Assembly: GCA_035552095.1 (NCBI GenBank)
Contig: DASZMA010000203.1
Coordinates: 73,441-137,440 of the forward strand
Reading direction: 5' to 3'
DNA length: 64,000 bases
DNA from: Bog-473 sp035552095
GTDB lineage: Bacteria; Actinomycetota; Acidimicrobiia; Acidimicrobiales; RAAP-2
Positions within the stretch are counted from its first letter, which is position 1, and every line of letters begins with the position of its first letter. The position numbers were made by a program, and so were the translations under genes. Positions 24,003-31,949 of this stretch are shown here, piece after piece. The notes below the pieces were generated by a model. That model had not been told where the DNA came from. It searched no databases and was given only the letters and a program-made list of their open reading frames with translations.

Positions 24003-24763
24003 TGGACGCGTTCGGCCTCCCGCAGTCCGTCGTCGTCTTCGGAGGCACCTCCGACATCGCCAGCGCCATCCTGGCGGAATTGGTTCCCCGGGGGTGCCAC
24101 ACCGTGGTGCTGGCCGGTCGTGATGACGCCCGGCTCTCTGAGGTTGCCGCGGCCGTCAGCGGACTGGGGGCCACCCGGGTCGTGCCGGTCCAGTTCGATG
24201 CCACCGATGTGGCCGGAGCGACCCTGGTGGCGTCGAGGTGCCTGACCGCGGCAGAGGGCCCCGTCGACCTCATCCTCATGGCGGTGGGCGAGCTGGGCGA
24301 GCAGCTGGCCGACGAGGTGGATGCCGGGCGGGTAGCGGAGATGATCACGGTCAACTACACCTGGCCGACCGCCGTGCTCGCCGTGTGCGCCCAGCACCTC
24401 AGGACGCAGGGCTCCGGGCGGCTGGTGGTGCTGTCCTCGGTGGCCGGGGTGCGGGTGCGCCGGGCCAACTACCTCTACGGCTCGGCCAAGGCCGGACTCG
24501 ACGCATTCTGCGCCGGCCTGGCTGAATCCCTCCGGGGCACCGGCGCACAACTCCAGACGGTCCGGCCCGGATTCGTGCGGTCGAAAATGACCGAAGGGCT
24601 CCGGAGTGCCCCCTTCGCCCGGGACCCGTCCGACGTGGCCGCCGCGGTGCTGAAGGGATTGGAGACGGGGCAGCCGGTGGTCTGGGCCCCCCCGGTCCTG
24701 CGCTGGGTCTTCCTCGGGCTGCGCCATCTCCCGGCCACCCTGTGGCGGAGGCTGCCGGGATGA
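23999..24763 (+). CDS. dprE2: Decaprenylphospho-2-ketoribose reductase (DprE2)
   Basis: A 254-residue short-chain reductase that uses NAD(P)H to reduce the DprE1 product to decaprenylphosphoryl arabinose. The cofactor motif is VVVFGGTSDIASAI (11-24), which is the DprE2 form of the SDR Gly motif; the catalytic set is LSSVAGVRVRRANYLYGSAK with Ser, Tyr and Lys. The C-terminal WVFLGLRHLPATLWRRL helix is typical and may touch the membrane. Two adjacent ATGs (23999 and 24002) overlap the dprE1 TGA. With dprE1 and the UbiA gene it completes decaprenylphosphoryl-arabinose synthesis from phosphoribosyl pyrophosphate, except for a phosphatase. Confidence 0.9.
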   Translation: MMDAFGLPQSVVVFGGTSDIASAILAELVPRGCHTVVLAGRDDARLSEVAAAVSGLGATRVVPVQFDATDVAGATLVASRCLTAAEGPVDLILMAVGELGEQLADEVDAGRVAEMITVNYTWPTAVLAVCAQHLRTQGSGRLVVLSSVAGVRVRRANYLYGSAKAGLDAFCAGLAESLRGTGAQLQTVRPGFVRSKMTEGLRSAPFARDPSDVAAAVLKGLETGQPVVWAPPVLRWVFLGLRHLPATLWRRLPG

Positions 24764-24857
24764 CGCGGGCTGAAGTTTCCCCGCGAGGTCACCCCGCCGC
24801 GGCCGGTCCGGCGCCCGGCTGTCGGCGGTGTCCCCCCACGCTCGTCCCGGCGTAGCG

Positions 24858-26045
24858 ATGGTCCAGGCTGTTCCACGGCCGGCTCGGTCCACGGTGGACG
24901 CCAGACGGCGGACGTTCCGGCGTCGGCGCGTCATCTCAGCGGTCCTCCTGGTGCTGGCCATCTTCGTGGTCTGGAACGGGATCTCGCTGACCGGGGCCCT
25001 CCTCAATCCGGCCAACGGCACCTCCTTCAGCGCCCGGTTCGCCGAATGGGCCCGGGCCCATGGCGGCTCGAGCATCACCAACTGGATCGAGAACGAGTGG
25101 TACGCCCATCACCCGCCACCGGTGGGCGGAAAACCGCCCAAGGGTGCCATCAGCACGCCGACGGCCACCGCCGTGCCCGTGCACAATGCTCCGGCCCATC
25201 TCCCCCCGCCCTCCCGGCTCTGGACCCTGGCCACCCCGGCGCTGGTGGGCGAAGGCGAATGGTCACCCAGCGGGCGGCTGGTGGGGGGCATCCCGGCGGT
25301 CTACGAGACCCGCCTGCGGCCCGACAACGTGCATACCAGCGAAGTGGTGGGCGTGGCCTGGATGGACACCAAGCTGCTGCGGGCCGCCCTGTACTCGGGC
25401 AGCCAGATCCCCGGCGGCGGACCCTTTACCCTCACCGCGCCGGTGCAACCGGCGGCGGCCAACTCACTGGTGGCCGGATTCAACGCCGGGTTCCTCATGT
25501 CGAATGCCAACGGCGGCTATTACACCGACGGGCGCACGCTCTTCCCTCTGCGCACCGGCGCGGCGTCATTCGTCATCTACAAGAACGGATCGGTGGCCAT
25601 CGGTCAGTGGGGCCGCGACGTGACGATGACCCCGCAGGTGGTCTCGGTTCGGGAGAATCTGGACCTGCTGGTTGACCAGGGCCATCCGGTGCCGGGCCTC
25701 AACGCCAATGACACGTCGAAGTGGGGCGCCACCTTGGGCAATCACGTCTACGTCTGGCGGTCCGGGGTGGGGATCACGGCCAGTGGTGCCCTGATCTACG
25801 TCGGCGGCCCGGCCATGAGCATCACCAGTCTGGCCAACGTGCTGGCCGACGCCGGGGCCGTCCGGGCGATGGAACTCGACATCAACACGGACTGGGTCAA
25901 TCTCGCCACCTACAGCCCAACGCCTCCTCAGGTCCAGGCGGCACCCGCCAACGGCGTGGACCTGCTCCCCACCATGGCCGGGAGCCCGAGCCGGTACTTC
26001 ACCTCGTGGTGGGCCCGGGACTTCTTCACCATGTCGGCCCGATGA
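24858..26045 (+). CDS. Membrane-anchored phosphodiester glycosidase-family (NAGPA-like) protein
   Basis: A protein of about 395 residues: an Arg-rich cytosolic tail, one membrane helix (VISAVLLVLAIFVVWNGISL), a Pro-rich spacer and a large outer domain. GFNAGFLMSNANGGYYTDGR and a late AMELDINTDW block match the NAGPA/phosphodiester glycosidase family, although the usual DGGGS is changed to DINTD. Such enzymes cleave sugar-phosphate diesters. It lies 95 bp after dprE2 in the same direction, so a role on cell-wall sugar phosphates is plausible but inferred. ATG 24858 is chosen; GTG 24828 is possible, and neither has a good Shine-Dalgarno. Confidence 0.75.
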   Translation: MVQAVPRPARSTVDARRRTFRRRRVISAVLLVLAIFVVWNGISLTGALLNPANGTSFSARFAEWARAHGGSSITNWIENEWYAHHPPPVGGKPPKGAISTPTATAVPVHNAPAHLPPPSRLWTLATPALVGEGEWSPSGRLVGGIPAVYETRLRPDNVHTSEVVGVAWMDTKLLRAALYSGSQIPGGGPFTLTAPVQPAAANSLVAGFNAGFLMSNANGGYYTDGRTLFPLRTGAASFVIYKNGSVAIGQWGRDVTMTPQVVSVRENLDLLVDQGHPVPGLNANDTSKWGATLGNHVYVWRSGVGITASGALIYVGGPAMSITSLANVLADAGAVRAMELDINTDWVNLATYSPTPPQVQAAPANGVDLLPTMAGSPSRYFTSWWARDFFTMSAR

Positions 26046-26090
26046 ACCTGACGATGAGCGCTGACCATCTGGTGCGGCTATGACCGGTAC

Positions 26091-26768
26091 ATGCAGATCC
26101 TGATCGTCGAGGACGAGGAGCATCTGGCATCCGCGCTGCAGCGTGGCCTGGAGAAGGAGGGCTTCGGGGTCGACGTGGCCAGCTCGGGCGACGAAGGCCT
26201 CCGCCGGGCCCGGGAGAGTGCCTACGACCTGATCCTGCTCGACATCCTCCTCCCCGGCGTCAACGGCTACCAGATCTGCCTCTCGCTGCGCCAGGACGGC
26301 AACTGGGTCCCCATCCTGATGTTGACGGCCAAGGACGGCGAGTACGACGAGGCCGAGGCCCTCGACTCGGGGGCGGACGACTTTCTGTCCAAGCCGTTCT
26401 CCTTCGTGGTCCTGCTGGCCCGCATACGGGCCCTCCTTCGCCGCGGCCGGCGCGAGCGTCCGACCATCCTGACCGCCGGAGATCTCACCCTGGACCCAGC
26501 GGAGCATCGCTGCCGGCGGGGCGAGGAGCCGATTGAACTGACGCCGCGCGAGTTCTCGTTGCTGGAGTACCTGATGCGGTTCCCCGGCGAGGCGGTGAGC
26601 AAGCAGGAGATCCTCCTCCATGTCTGGGGGGACGAGTTTGACGGCGACCCGAACATCGTGGAGGTGTACGTCGGGTACATCCGCAAGAAGATCGACCACG
26701 CGTTCGGCCGGGAAGCCATCGAAACGGTCCGGGGCATCGGCTACCGGCTCAATGCGCAAGGTGGCTAG
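26091..26768 (+). CDS. OmpR-family response regulator
   Basis: A 225-residue two-component regulator. Receiver residues: acidic pocket Glu7-Asp8, phosphoacceptor Asp51 in LILLDILLPG, Thr79 and Lys101 in LSKPFSF. The C-terminal winged helix ends with VEVYVGYIRKKIDHAFG and TVRGIGYRL, the OmpR/PhoB pattern. ATG 26091 has no Shine-Dalgarno; TATGAC lies 6 nt upstream. The end of the gene overlaps the kinase start. It follows the phosphodiester glycosidase by 45 bp, so it may control envelope genes nearby, but the targets are unknown. Confidence 0.92.
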   Translation: MQILIVEDEEHLASALQRGLEKEGFGVDVASSGDEGLRRARESAYDLILLDILLPGVNGYQICLSLRQDGNWVPILMLTAKDGEYDEAEALDSGADDFLSKPFSFVVLLARIRALLRRGRRERPTILTAGDLTLDPAEHRCRRGEEPIELTPREFSLLEYLMRFPGEAVSKQEILLHVWGDEFDGDPNIVEVYVGYIRKKIDHAFGREAIETVRGIGYRLNAQGG

Positions 26769-28152
26769 GGCGAGATCGAGACTGCGCTTCCTCTTCGGGC
26801 CGGTCCGGATCCGCATCACCCTGGCCGCCCTCCTCGTGGTCGCGCTGACCCTGTCCATCGGGGGCATTGCGCTGGCCTGGCAGCTACACCGGTCGCTCAT
26901 CAGCGGCATTCAGTCCTCGGCCACGGCGGAAGCGGCCGACGTCGGTGGCCTCTATGCCGGTGGCTCCTTTCCGGCCGCCCTGCCCGCGGTGCGACCCGGG
27001 TATGCGGTACAGGTGGTCGACCGCAAGGGCCGGGTCATCACCGCCACCTCGGATCTGTCCCCCCGCCGGGCTATCTCGACTGTGCATCCCACCAGCGGCA
27101 CCCGCGTGCTGCCCAACTCGGCCACCCTCCTGCGAGGCGACGATGACCCCGAGGTCGTCCTGGCGTCGGCCGTCGCCACCCGGCGTGGCCCGCTCACGGT
27201 GTACGTCGTCGCCACGGTCGAGCAGGCCGAAGACTCCACCCGTGACGTGGCGCTGGTCATGACCGTGGCGCTGCCCGTCCTCCTGGTGCTGGCCGGGATC
27301 GTGGCGTGGTTGTTGGCGGGTCGAGCGCTCAAGCCGGTCGAGGACATCCGGGTCCAGGTCGCTGACATTTCGGGACGCGAGCTGCACCGCCGCGTCACCG
27401 AGCCGCCCTTCGACGACGAGATACGGCGCCTGGCCCACACCATGAACGCCATGCTGGAGCGCATTCAGCACATGAGCGATCGGCAACGGCGTTTCATCTC
27501 CGACGCCTCGCACGAGCTGCGCAGCCCACTGGCTGGACTGCTGGCCCAAGTGGAAGTGGCGCAGGCCGATGCTGACCATGCTGACTGGCCTCAGGTGGCC
27601 GATGCCGTCCGCCAGGACGGCATCCGCCTGCACCGCATTGTCGACGACCTCTTGCTGCTGGCTCGTAGCGACGAAGGTCACCTCGTCGCCGGACACGATG
27701 TGGTGGATCTCGATGAGATCGTCTTCGCCGAAGGCAGCCGGATTCGGGCCGGGGGCCGGGTCACGGTCAACGCGCGCGGCGTCGGGGCCGGTCGGGTGCA
27801 TGGTGACCGTGAACAGCTACGCCGGGCGGTCCGCAACCTGTCGGAGAACGCCGAGCGCTACGCGTCGAGTCAAGTTGGCTTCGAGCTCCACGCCATCGAC
27901 GGCTGGGTCGAGCTGGCCGTCTTCGACGATGGACCGGGCATCCCGCCCGGGGAGCGGGAGTACGTCTTCGAGCGGTTCGCCCGCCTCGACCAGGCGCGGA
28001 CCCGGCCCACCGGCGGGACCGGCCTCGGCCTGGCCATTGTCAGTGAGATCGTCCTCACCCACGGCGGCACCATTGTGGTGGCCGACAGCACCGAGGGGGC
28101 CCGCATTGTGCTGTCGCTCCCGGAGAACGGCGCCACCCCGGAGGAGGGGTAG
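26752..28152 (+). CDS. Membrane sensor histidine kinase partner
   Basis: A 466-residue kinase with two membrane helices (ITLAALLVVALTLSIGGIAL and VALPVLLVLAGIVAWLLAG) around a periplasmic-side domain of about 130 residues, then HAMP, a HisKA domain with His254 in SDASHELRSPLAG and a HATPase domain (RRAVRNLSENAERYA, DDGPGIPPGE, GGTGLGLAIV). ATG 26752 overlaps the regulator gene by 17 nt; GTG 26761 is the alternative start. It should phosphorylate Asp51 of the adjacent regulator. The extracellular sensor has no family I recognise; it carries Pro/Arg-rich motifs and several Val-rich strands, reminiscent of a PAS-like CitA fold. Confidence 0.92.
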   Translation: MRKVARARSRLRFLFGPVRIRITLAALLVVALTLSIGGIALAWQLHRSLISGIQSSATAEAADVGGLYAGGSFPAALPAVRPGYAVQVVDRKGRVITATSDLSPRRAISTVHPTSGTRVLPNSATLLRGDDDPEVVLASAVATRRGPLTVYVVATVEQAEDSTRDVALVMTVALPVLLVLAGIVAWLLAGRALKPVEDIRVQVADISGRELHRRVTEPPFDDEIRRLAHTMNAMLERIQHMSDRQRRFISDASHELRSPLAGLLAQVEVAQADADHADWPQVADAVRQDGIRLHRIVDDLLLLARSDEGHLVAGHDVVDLDEIVFAEGSRIRAGGRVTVNARGVGAGRVHGDREQLRRAVRNLSENAERYASSQVGFELHAIDGWVELAVFDDGPGIPPGEREYVFERFARLDQARTRPTGGTGLGLAIVSEIVLTHGGTIVVADSTEGARIVLSLPENGATPEEG

Positions 28153-28172
28153 CCCCGCCGAGTCAGCTCCGC

Positions 28173-29405
28173 TCAGCCGTCGGCGTAGAGCTGGCCGTCC
28201 GGCCCGAGGGCGATGGCGATCGTGGCCAAGCCGCGCTGGGCCGGACCGGTCTCCACGGCCCCGCTGGTCGGGTTGAACTCGGAACCGTGGCAGGGACACA
28301 CGATCAACTCGGAACCCGAGAAGTAGTTCACGGTGCACCCGGCGTGCGGGCACACGGCGTTGAAGGCCACGAACTGGCCGCGGGCCGGTTGGAGCACCAG
28401 TCCGGGCTGCCCGCTCCGCGGATCGGTGAACTGAGCCGCGCCTCGCACGGGGACGTCCTTGGCCGACCCGATGGGGGAGCCCGCCGGGGCGGTCCCGCCA
28501 CCGGTGGACCCGGCGCTGGTCGTGGTGGGTGCGCTGGACTTGAGCGGCGCCAGGTTGGTGGTGCCGCCCCCTCCGGGCGGGTGGGCGCCCCCCACGATCC
28601 GGCCGATGGCCGCCGCCGCCCCGGCGACGGCCAGGGCGACAGCGCCGGTGATGCCCACGGCGGCACCGCCCAGGACGACCGTCCGGCGGTCCACCCGGTC
28701 GGGTCGCCACGGCGCTGTCGAGGAGCGCCGCTCGGTCAGGACGGGACACGGGGCGATCTGGCAGGGCCGACCGGCCCGGGCGGTACAGGTGCCCCGCTCG
28801 AAATGCCCGCACACCTGCTGGATCACGGAGAAGGGAACGGGGACGACGGTCGATGGGGCCAGTCCGCCCTCCCGGTGGGCCCGTTCGGCCAGGACGGCGT
28901 CGAGCGAGAGCACGCCGCCCGACCCGCCGACGATGACGGGAAGCCAGGCGAACAGGAAGACGATGTCGGCACCGGTGTAATACGGGGAAGAGTGGAAGCT
29001 CACGGTGAGGAACAGGGTGAAGGAGAGCAGGGCGCCGCCAGCTGCCGCCACCCGGGTCCAGAGCCCGAGCACCGCCCCTAAGCCGACGGCCAGCTCGGAC
29101 AGCGCGATGAGCACGCCTATCGGCGTGGCGAACGACAGGAGGTGTCCCAGGAGGGAGTGCAGCGGGCTGACCCGGATGGCCGCGATGAGTTGGGCGTGGA
29201 TCCCCGAAGGGCTGTTGGCGTTGAAGAAGTTGGGATTGGCCAGCTTCTGCAGCCCGGCGAAGCAGAACGTGATGCCCAGGAAGAGGCGGAGCGGCAGAAT
29301 CGACCAGCCGAAGAGGTACGGGGCCCGGGGTGGCGGCGCCAGGTATGACCAGCCGGCCGCCGCTCGAGGGCCGGCTCGGGTGACCGGTCGCGTTCGCTGG
29401 GCCAT
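28173..29405 (-). CDS. DoxX-Rieske fusion membrane oxidoreductase
   Basis: A 410-residue fusion. The N-terminal part is a four-helix DoxX-type membrane domain (LPLRLFLGITFCFAGLQKL, LIALSELAVGLGAVLGLW and two further helices). A linker holds four cysteines in the CGHFERGTC..C..C segment (about 198-219). Then come a twin-arginine-like RRTVVLGGAAVG hydrophobic helix and a C-terminal Rieske domain with CPHAGC (352-357) and CPCHGS (about 374-379) as 2Fe-2S ligands. DoxX/DoxD proteins are linked to thiosulfate:quinone oxidation and oxidative stress; Rieske domains pass single electrons. The fused protein may be a quinone-linked thiol oxidase, which is inference. The convergent kinase gene ends 20 bp away. 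Confidence 0.85.
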   Translation of the reverse strand: MAQRTRPVTRAGPRAAAGWSYLAPPPRAPYLFGWSILPLRLFLGITFCFAGLQKLANPNFFNANSPSGIHAQLIAAIRVSPLHSLLGHLLSFATPIGVLIALSELAVGLGAVLGLWTRVAAAGGALLSFTLFLTVSFHSSPYYTGADIVFLFAWLPVIVGGSGGVLSLDAVLAERAHREGGLAPSTVVPVPFSVIQQVCGHFERGTCTARAGRPCQIAPCPVLTERRSSTAPWRPDRVDRRTVVLGGAAVGITGAVALAVAGAAAAIGRIVGGAHPPGGGGTTNLAPLKSSAPTTTSAGSTGGGTAPAGSPIGSAKDVPVRGAAQFTDPRSGQPGLVLQPARGQFVAFNAVCPHAGCTVNYFSGSELIVCPCHGSEFNPTSGAVETGPAQRGLATIAIALGPDGQLYADG

Positions 29406-29548
29406 GGTGCGGGGTTACGTGGCCCGGGACGGGAGCCGAAGCGGCCGAGCCGGGCGGGCCGCAGCCATGGGGGGCCGGAACACGACCACGAGCGTACGGT
29501 CCGCGTGTCGAGCCGGGGAGACAACAGCGGCCGGCGCTCTCAGCGATC

Positions 29549-29559
29549 CTTCAGTGAAG
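29549..29559. repeat. Perfect 11-bp palindrome CTTCAGTGAAG
   Basis: It lies in the 162 bp between the DoxX-Rieske start and the thioesterase stop, next to an overlapping GTGAA/TTCAC inverted pair that covers the stop. It may be an operator for the fusion gene or a weak 3' hairpin. Nothing else is evident in this spacer. Confidence 0.3.
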
Positions 29560-29567
29560 CGGGAGGT

Positions 29568-29957
29568 TCACCGGCTCCGGCTGCGGCGGGTGCCGCGGGC
29601 CCGGACCCAGGCCAAGAGGTCACCCTGGTCGCCCCGGCGCACCGTCCCGGTGAAGATGTCCTCGCGGTCGGTGGCGACTTCCTTGGCGATCTCGGCGAAG
29701 AGGGTGTCGCCCAATGCGGCGGGCTGGAGGTACTCCACCAGCACCGAGGAGATGATGCCCGAGTGCTCTTCGTCGTTGGCCGCCGCCGCTACCGCGGCGC
29801 CGGCGACGGCGTAGAAGACGGCGCCGTGCACCGTGCCGTGCGGATTGGCGTGCGGCGCCGCGGTGCGCAGGGCGGCCACGGTGTGCCCCGGGCCCCGGCG
29901 CTGCACCTCAATGCCCAGGAGGGCGGCGAACTCGTCGCGCCCCGGACCGGCGCTCAT
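29568..29957 (-). CDS. PaaI-like hotdog thioesterase
   Basis: A 129-residue hotdog-fold protein. HGTVHGAVFYAVAGAAVAAA (about 40-59) is the PaaI-type catalytic helix region, following NPHGT, and EYLQPAALGDTLFAEI is the typical central strand. It probably hydrolyses an acyl- or aryl-CoA. ATG 29957 overlaps the TGA of the FrhB-family gene (ATGA), so the two are coupled. The C-terminus ends in a basic Arg/Ser tail. The substrate is unknown. Confidence 0.85.
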   Translation of the reverse strand: MSAGPGRDEFAALLGIEVQRRGPGHTVAALRTAAPHANPHGTVHGAVFYAVAGAAVAAAANDEEHSGIISSVLVEYLQPAALGDTLFAEIAKEVATDREDIFTGTVRRGDQGDLLAWVRARGTRRSRSR

Positions 29958-31081
29958 GCCGTCGGTGCAGGCAGGCGTCCCGGCATGGGCACGGCGGTGG
30001 CGGGCCACCGCTTGCGGCTGACCCGGCTCAGCTTGTCGAGCAGGGCGACGGCGCCCGGGTCGTCCTCAATGGGGCGGGTCTCAATGACACCGGCATTCTC
30101 CATGTCGTTGAACAGCGCCTCGCCCGTCTCGGTGCGGATGAGGGTGAGGGTCCAGTCCCCGAAGGCGCCGATGCCGCCGGTGGAGATGTCGGCATGTTCG
30201 GCCGAGAAGTCGGGGCAGCTGGTGCACCCCTCGCGGGTCCAGGCATGGGCCTCCTTCAGCGGGATCTCGTGAAAGGCGCCGTCGCGCATCCACACCTGGA
30301 AGACGCCCTTGATGTTCATCTTGACGATGTCGGCCCGGTTCAGCCCGTACTTGGCCTCGAAGAGCTCGGGGAAGATGGCGTCGTCGAAGGTCTTCGAGCA
30401 CAGCAGCCCGATGTTCAGGGTAAAACGGCGGGCCACCTTGCCCGCCTTGCGCGCCGCCATGACCGGGGGGGCCGAGGCCTGGCACCCCATGCCGACCAGG
30501 GCGATGCGCTCGGCTCCGCCGGCGATGGCCTCGGGGTAGGCCAGGGGATTGGCCGAGTAGGTGTAGCGCGAGCCGGCGGTGGCCAGGACGTCCTCTTTGT
30601 TCCAGGCCACCCGGGGTACGGCCTTCCAGGTTGAGCCGTCGCCTTCGAGGCCCGAGACCAGCGCGGCGTCGATGACGTCGTGCTCGAAGGCCCAGATGAG
30701 CAGAGCCGACACCAGGCCACCGTCCTGCCCGGTTCCCTGCACGTCGAGATCGGTGGCCCGGGCCAGGACGGTGCGGCGGCTGATGCCCGACACCTCGTCG
30801 TCGGTGCGGGCCCGGCCGAAGAGCTTCTCTTCAATCTCGGGCTCCCAGGTGCGAAACCGCGGACAGGCCCGGGTGCACAGCGTGCACCCCTTCTCGCCGT
30901 GGGTGCAGTTGTCCGTGCCGCCGTCGGCCAGGATGTGAAAGGGCTTGTAGTGCCCATCGGCATCGTCGTACTCGAGCACGTCATAGGGGCAGGCGATGAC
31001 ACAGGCGGAACAGCCGGTGCAGAGTCCGGACGTGACGACTTCAGTGAAGAGTTCAGCCCACTGTGGCTTCTCGGGTGGCAC
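29954..31081 (-). CDS. FrhB/FpoF-family F420-type iron-sulfur flavoprotein
   Basis: A 375-residue protein of the coenzyme F420 hydrogenase/dehydrogenase beta-subunit family. It starts with a ferredoxin-like SGLCTGCSACVIACPYDV, a second Cys set CTLCTRACPRF, then the FrhB N and C domains with GTGQDGGLVSALLIWAFE, VGMGCQASAP and CTSCPDFSAEHADIS. The family binds FAD and moves electrons between F420 or ferredoxin and partners. F420 is known in Actinobacteria, but no F420-synthesis gene is here. GTG 31081 is preferred; the frame stays open to 31921, but that part is antisense to fpg. It is divergent from fpg, with 48 bp between. Confidence 0.85.
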   Translation of the reverse strand: MPPEKPQWAELFTEVVTSGLCTGCSACVIACPYDVLEYDDADGHYKPFHILADGGTDNCTHGEKGCTLCTRACPRFRTWEPEIEEKLFGRARTDDEVSGISRRTVLARATDLDVQGTGQDGGLVSALLIWAFEHDVIDAALVSGLEGDGSTWKAVPRVAWNKEDVLATAGSRYTYSANPLAYPEAIAGGAERIALVGMGCQASAPPVMAARKAGKVARRFTLNIGLLCSKTFDDAIFPELFEAKYGLNRADIVKMNIKGVFQVWMRDGAFHEIPLKEAHAWTREGCTSCPDFSAEHADISTGGIGAFGDWTLTLIRTETGEALFNDMENAGVIETRPIEDDPGAVALLDKLSRVSRKRWPATAVPMPGRLPAPTA

Positions 31082-31117
31082 GGGACCACCATATTCGGCG
31101 GGAGCACCAGGGTCCGG

Positions 31118-31123
31118 TACGGT
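31118..31123 (+). promoter_or_regulatory. Putative -10 (TACGGT) for leaderless fpg mRNA
   Basis: TACGGT lies exactly 6 nt before GTG 31130, with no Shine-Dalgarno in between, so the transcript would begin on the start codon. Confidence 0.45.
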
Positions 31124-31129
31124 CGGTCG

Positions 31130-31924
31130 GTGCCCGAGATCCTTGAAGTTGAGCTGTATCGAGCGCTGGCCGAGAAGGCGGTCGGACGTCCGATCACCAA
31201 GGCGTGGATGGTCGACTCCCGTTACGGCCGAGGCGGCACCACGCCCCGGCGGCTCTCGAGTGCCCTGGTGGGTCGTTCGTTCACGGCGGCCCGGCGGCGG
31301 GGCAAGCTCATGCTGCTCGACACCGACGGCGGTCCCACCCTGGGGGTCCGTTTCGGCATGACCGGCGGCCTGGTGGTCGACGGCAACGAGGCGCTGGATC
31401 GGCTGCTCTACGGGCCCGGCGTCTTCGACGACAAATGGGTGCGGGCCCGTTTCACCTTCGCCGACGGCGGGCACCTCCTCCTCCACGACCCCCGGCGCTT
31501 CGGCTCCTTGGAGTTGGCCCCCGACGAGGACCGCCTGGGGCCCGACGCGCTCACAGCGACGCTGGGTGACCTCCGGAGCGTGTTGGCCGTGCGTCCGGGC
31601 CGCGCCGCCGCCGCGCCCTTGAAGGCGCGCCTGCTGGACCAGGAGCGGCTGGCCGGCGTCGGCAACCTCCTGGCCGACGAGATCCTGTGGCGGGCCGGCT
31701 TGGACCCCGAACGGCGCATGCCGCTGAGCGACGCCGAGCTGCGGGTGCTCCATCGGGCCCTGCGCACCACGCTGCGCCAGCTGGGCGGCCGGGGCGGTTC
31801 GCACATGGGTGAGTTGATGGAGCAGCGGCACGCCGGCGGGCGGTGCCCCAAGGACGGGACCGAGCTGCGGCGGGCCACCGTGGGCGGCCGGACCACCTAC
31901 TGGTGCCCGGCTCACCAGCACTGA
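31130..31924 (+). CDS. Formamidopyrimidine-DNA glycosylase-family protein
   Basis: A 264-residue Fpg/Nei protein for removal of oxidised purines or pyrimidines. It begins (M)PEILEVELYR, keeping the catalytic Pro2 and Glu3; the H2TH region is RLLDQERLAGVGNLLADEIL, including the Asn used for DNA contact. The C-terminal zinc finger is altered: CPKD and CPAH replace the usual CxxC pairs, leaving Cys-Asp/Cys-His as candidate ligands, followed by AHQH. GTG 31130 is chosen from the PE start and the upstream hexamer. A long open frame back to 30680 is antisense to the FrhB-family gene and is rejected. Confidence 0.85.
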   Translation: MPEILEVELYRALAEKAVGRPITKAWMVDSRYGRGGTTPRRLSSALVGRSFTAARRRGKLMLLDTDGGPTLGVRFGMTGGLVVDGNEALDRLLYGPGVFDDKWVRARFTFADGGHLLLHDPRRFGSLELAPDEDRLGPDALTATLGDLRSVLAVRPGRAAAAPLKARLLDQERLAGVGNLLADEILWRAGLDPERRMPLSDAELRVLHRALRTTLRQLGGRGGSHMGELMEQRHAGGRCPKDGTELRRATVGGRTTYWCPAHQH

Positions 31925-31949
31925 CGGAAGGCAGAGCGGAGGACCGGGG

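Noticed and set aside
31082..31921. Extension of the FrhB-family frame to 31921
   Set aside because: That part is antisense to fpg and has no family match; the ferredoxin-like start fits GTG 31081.
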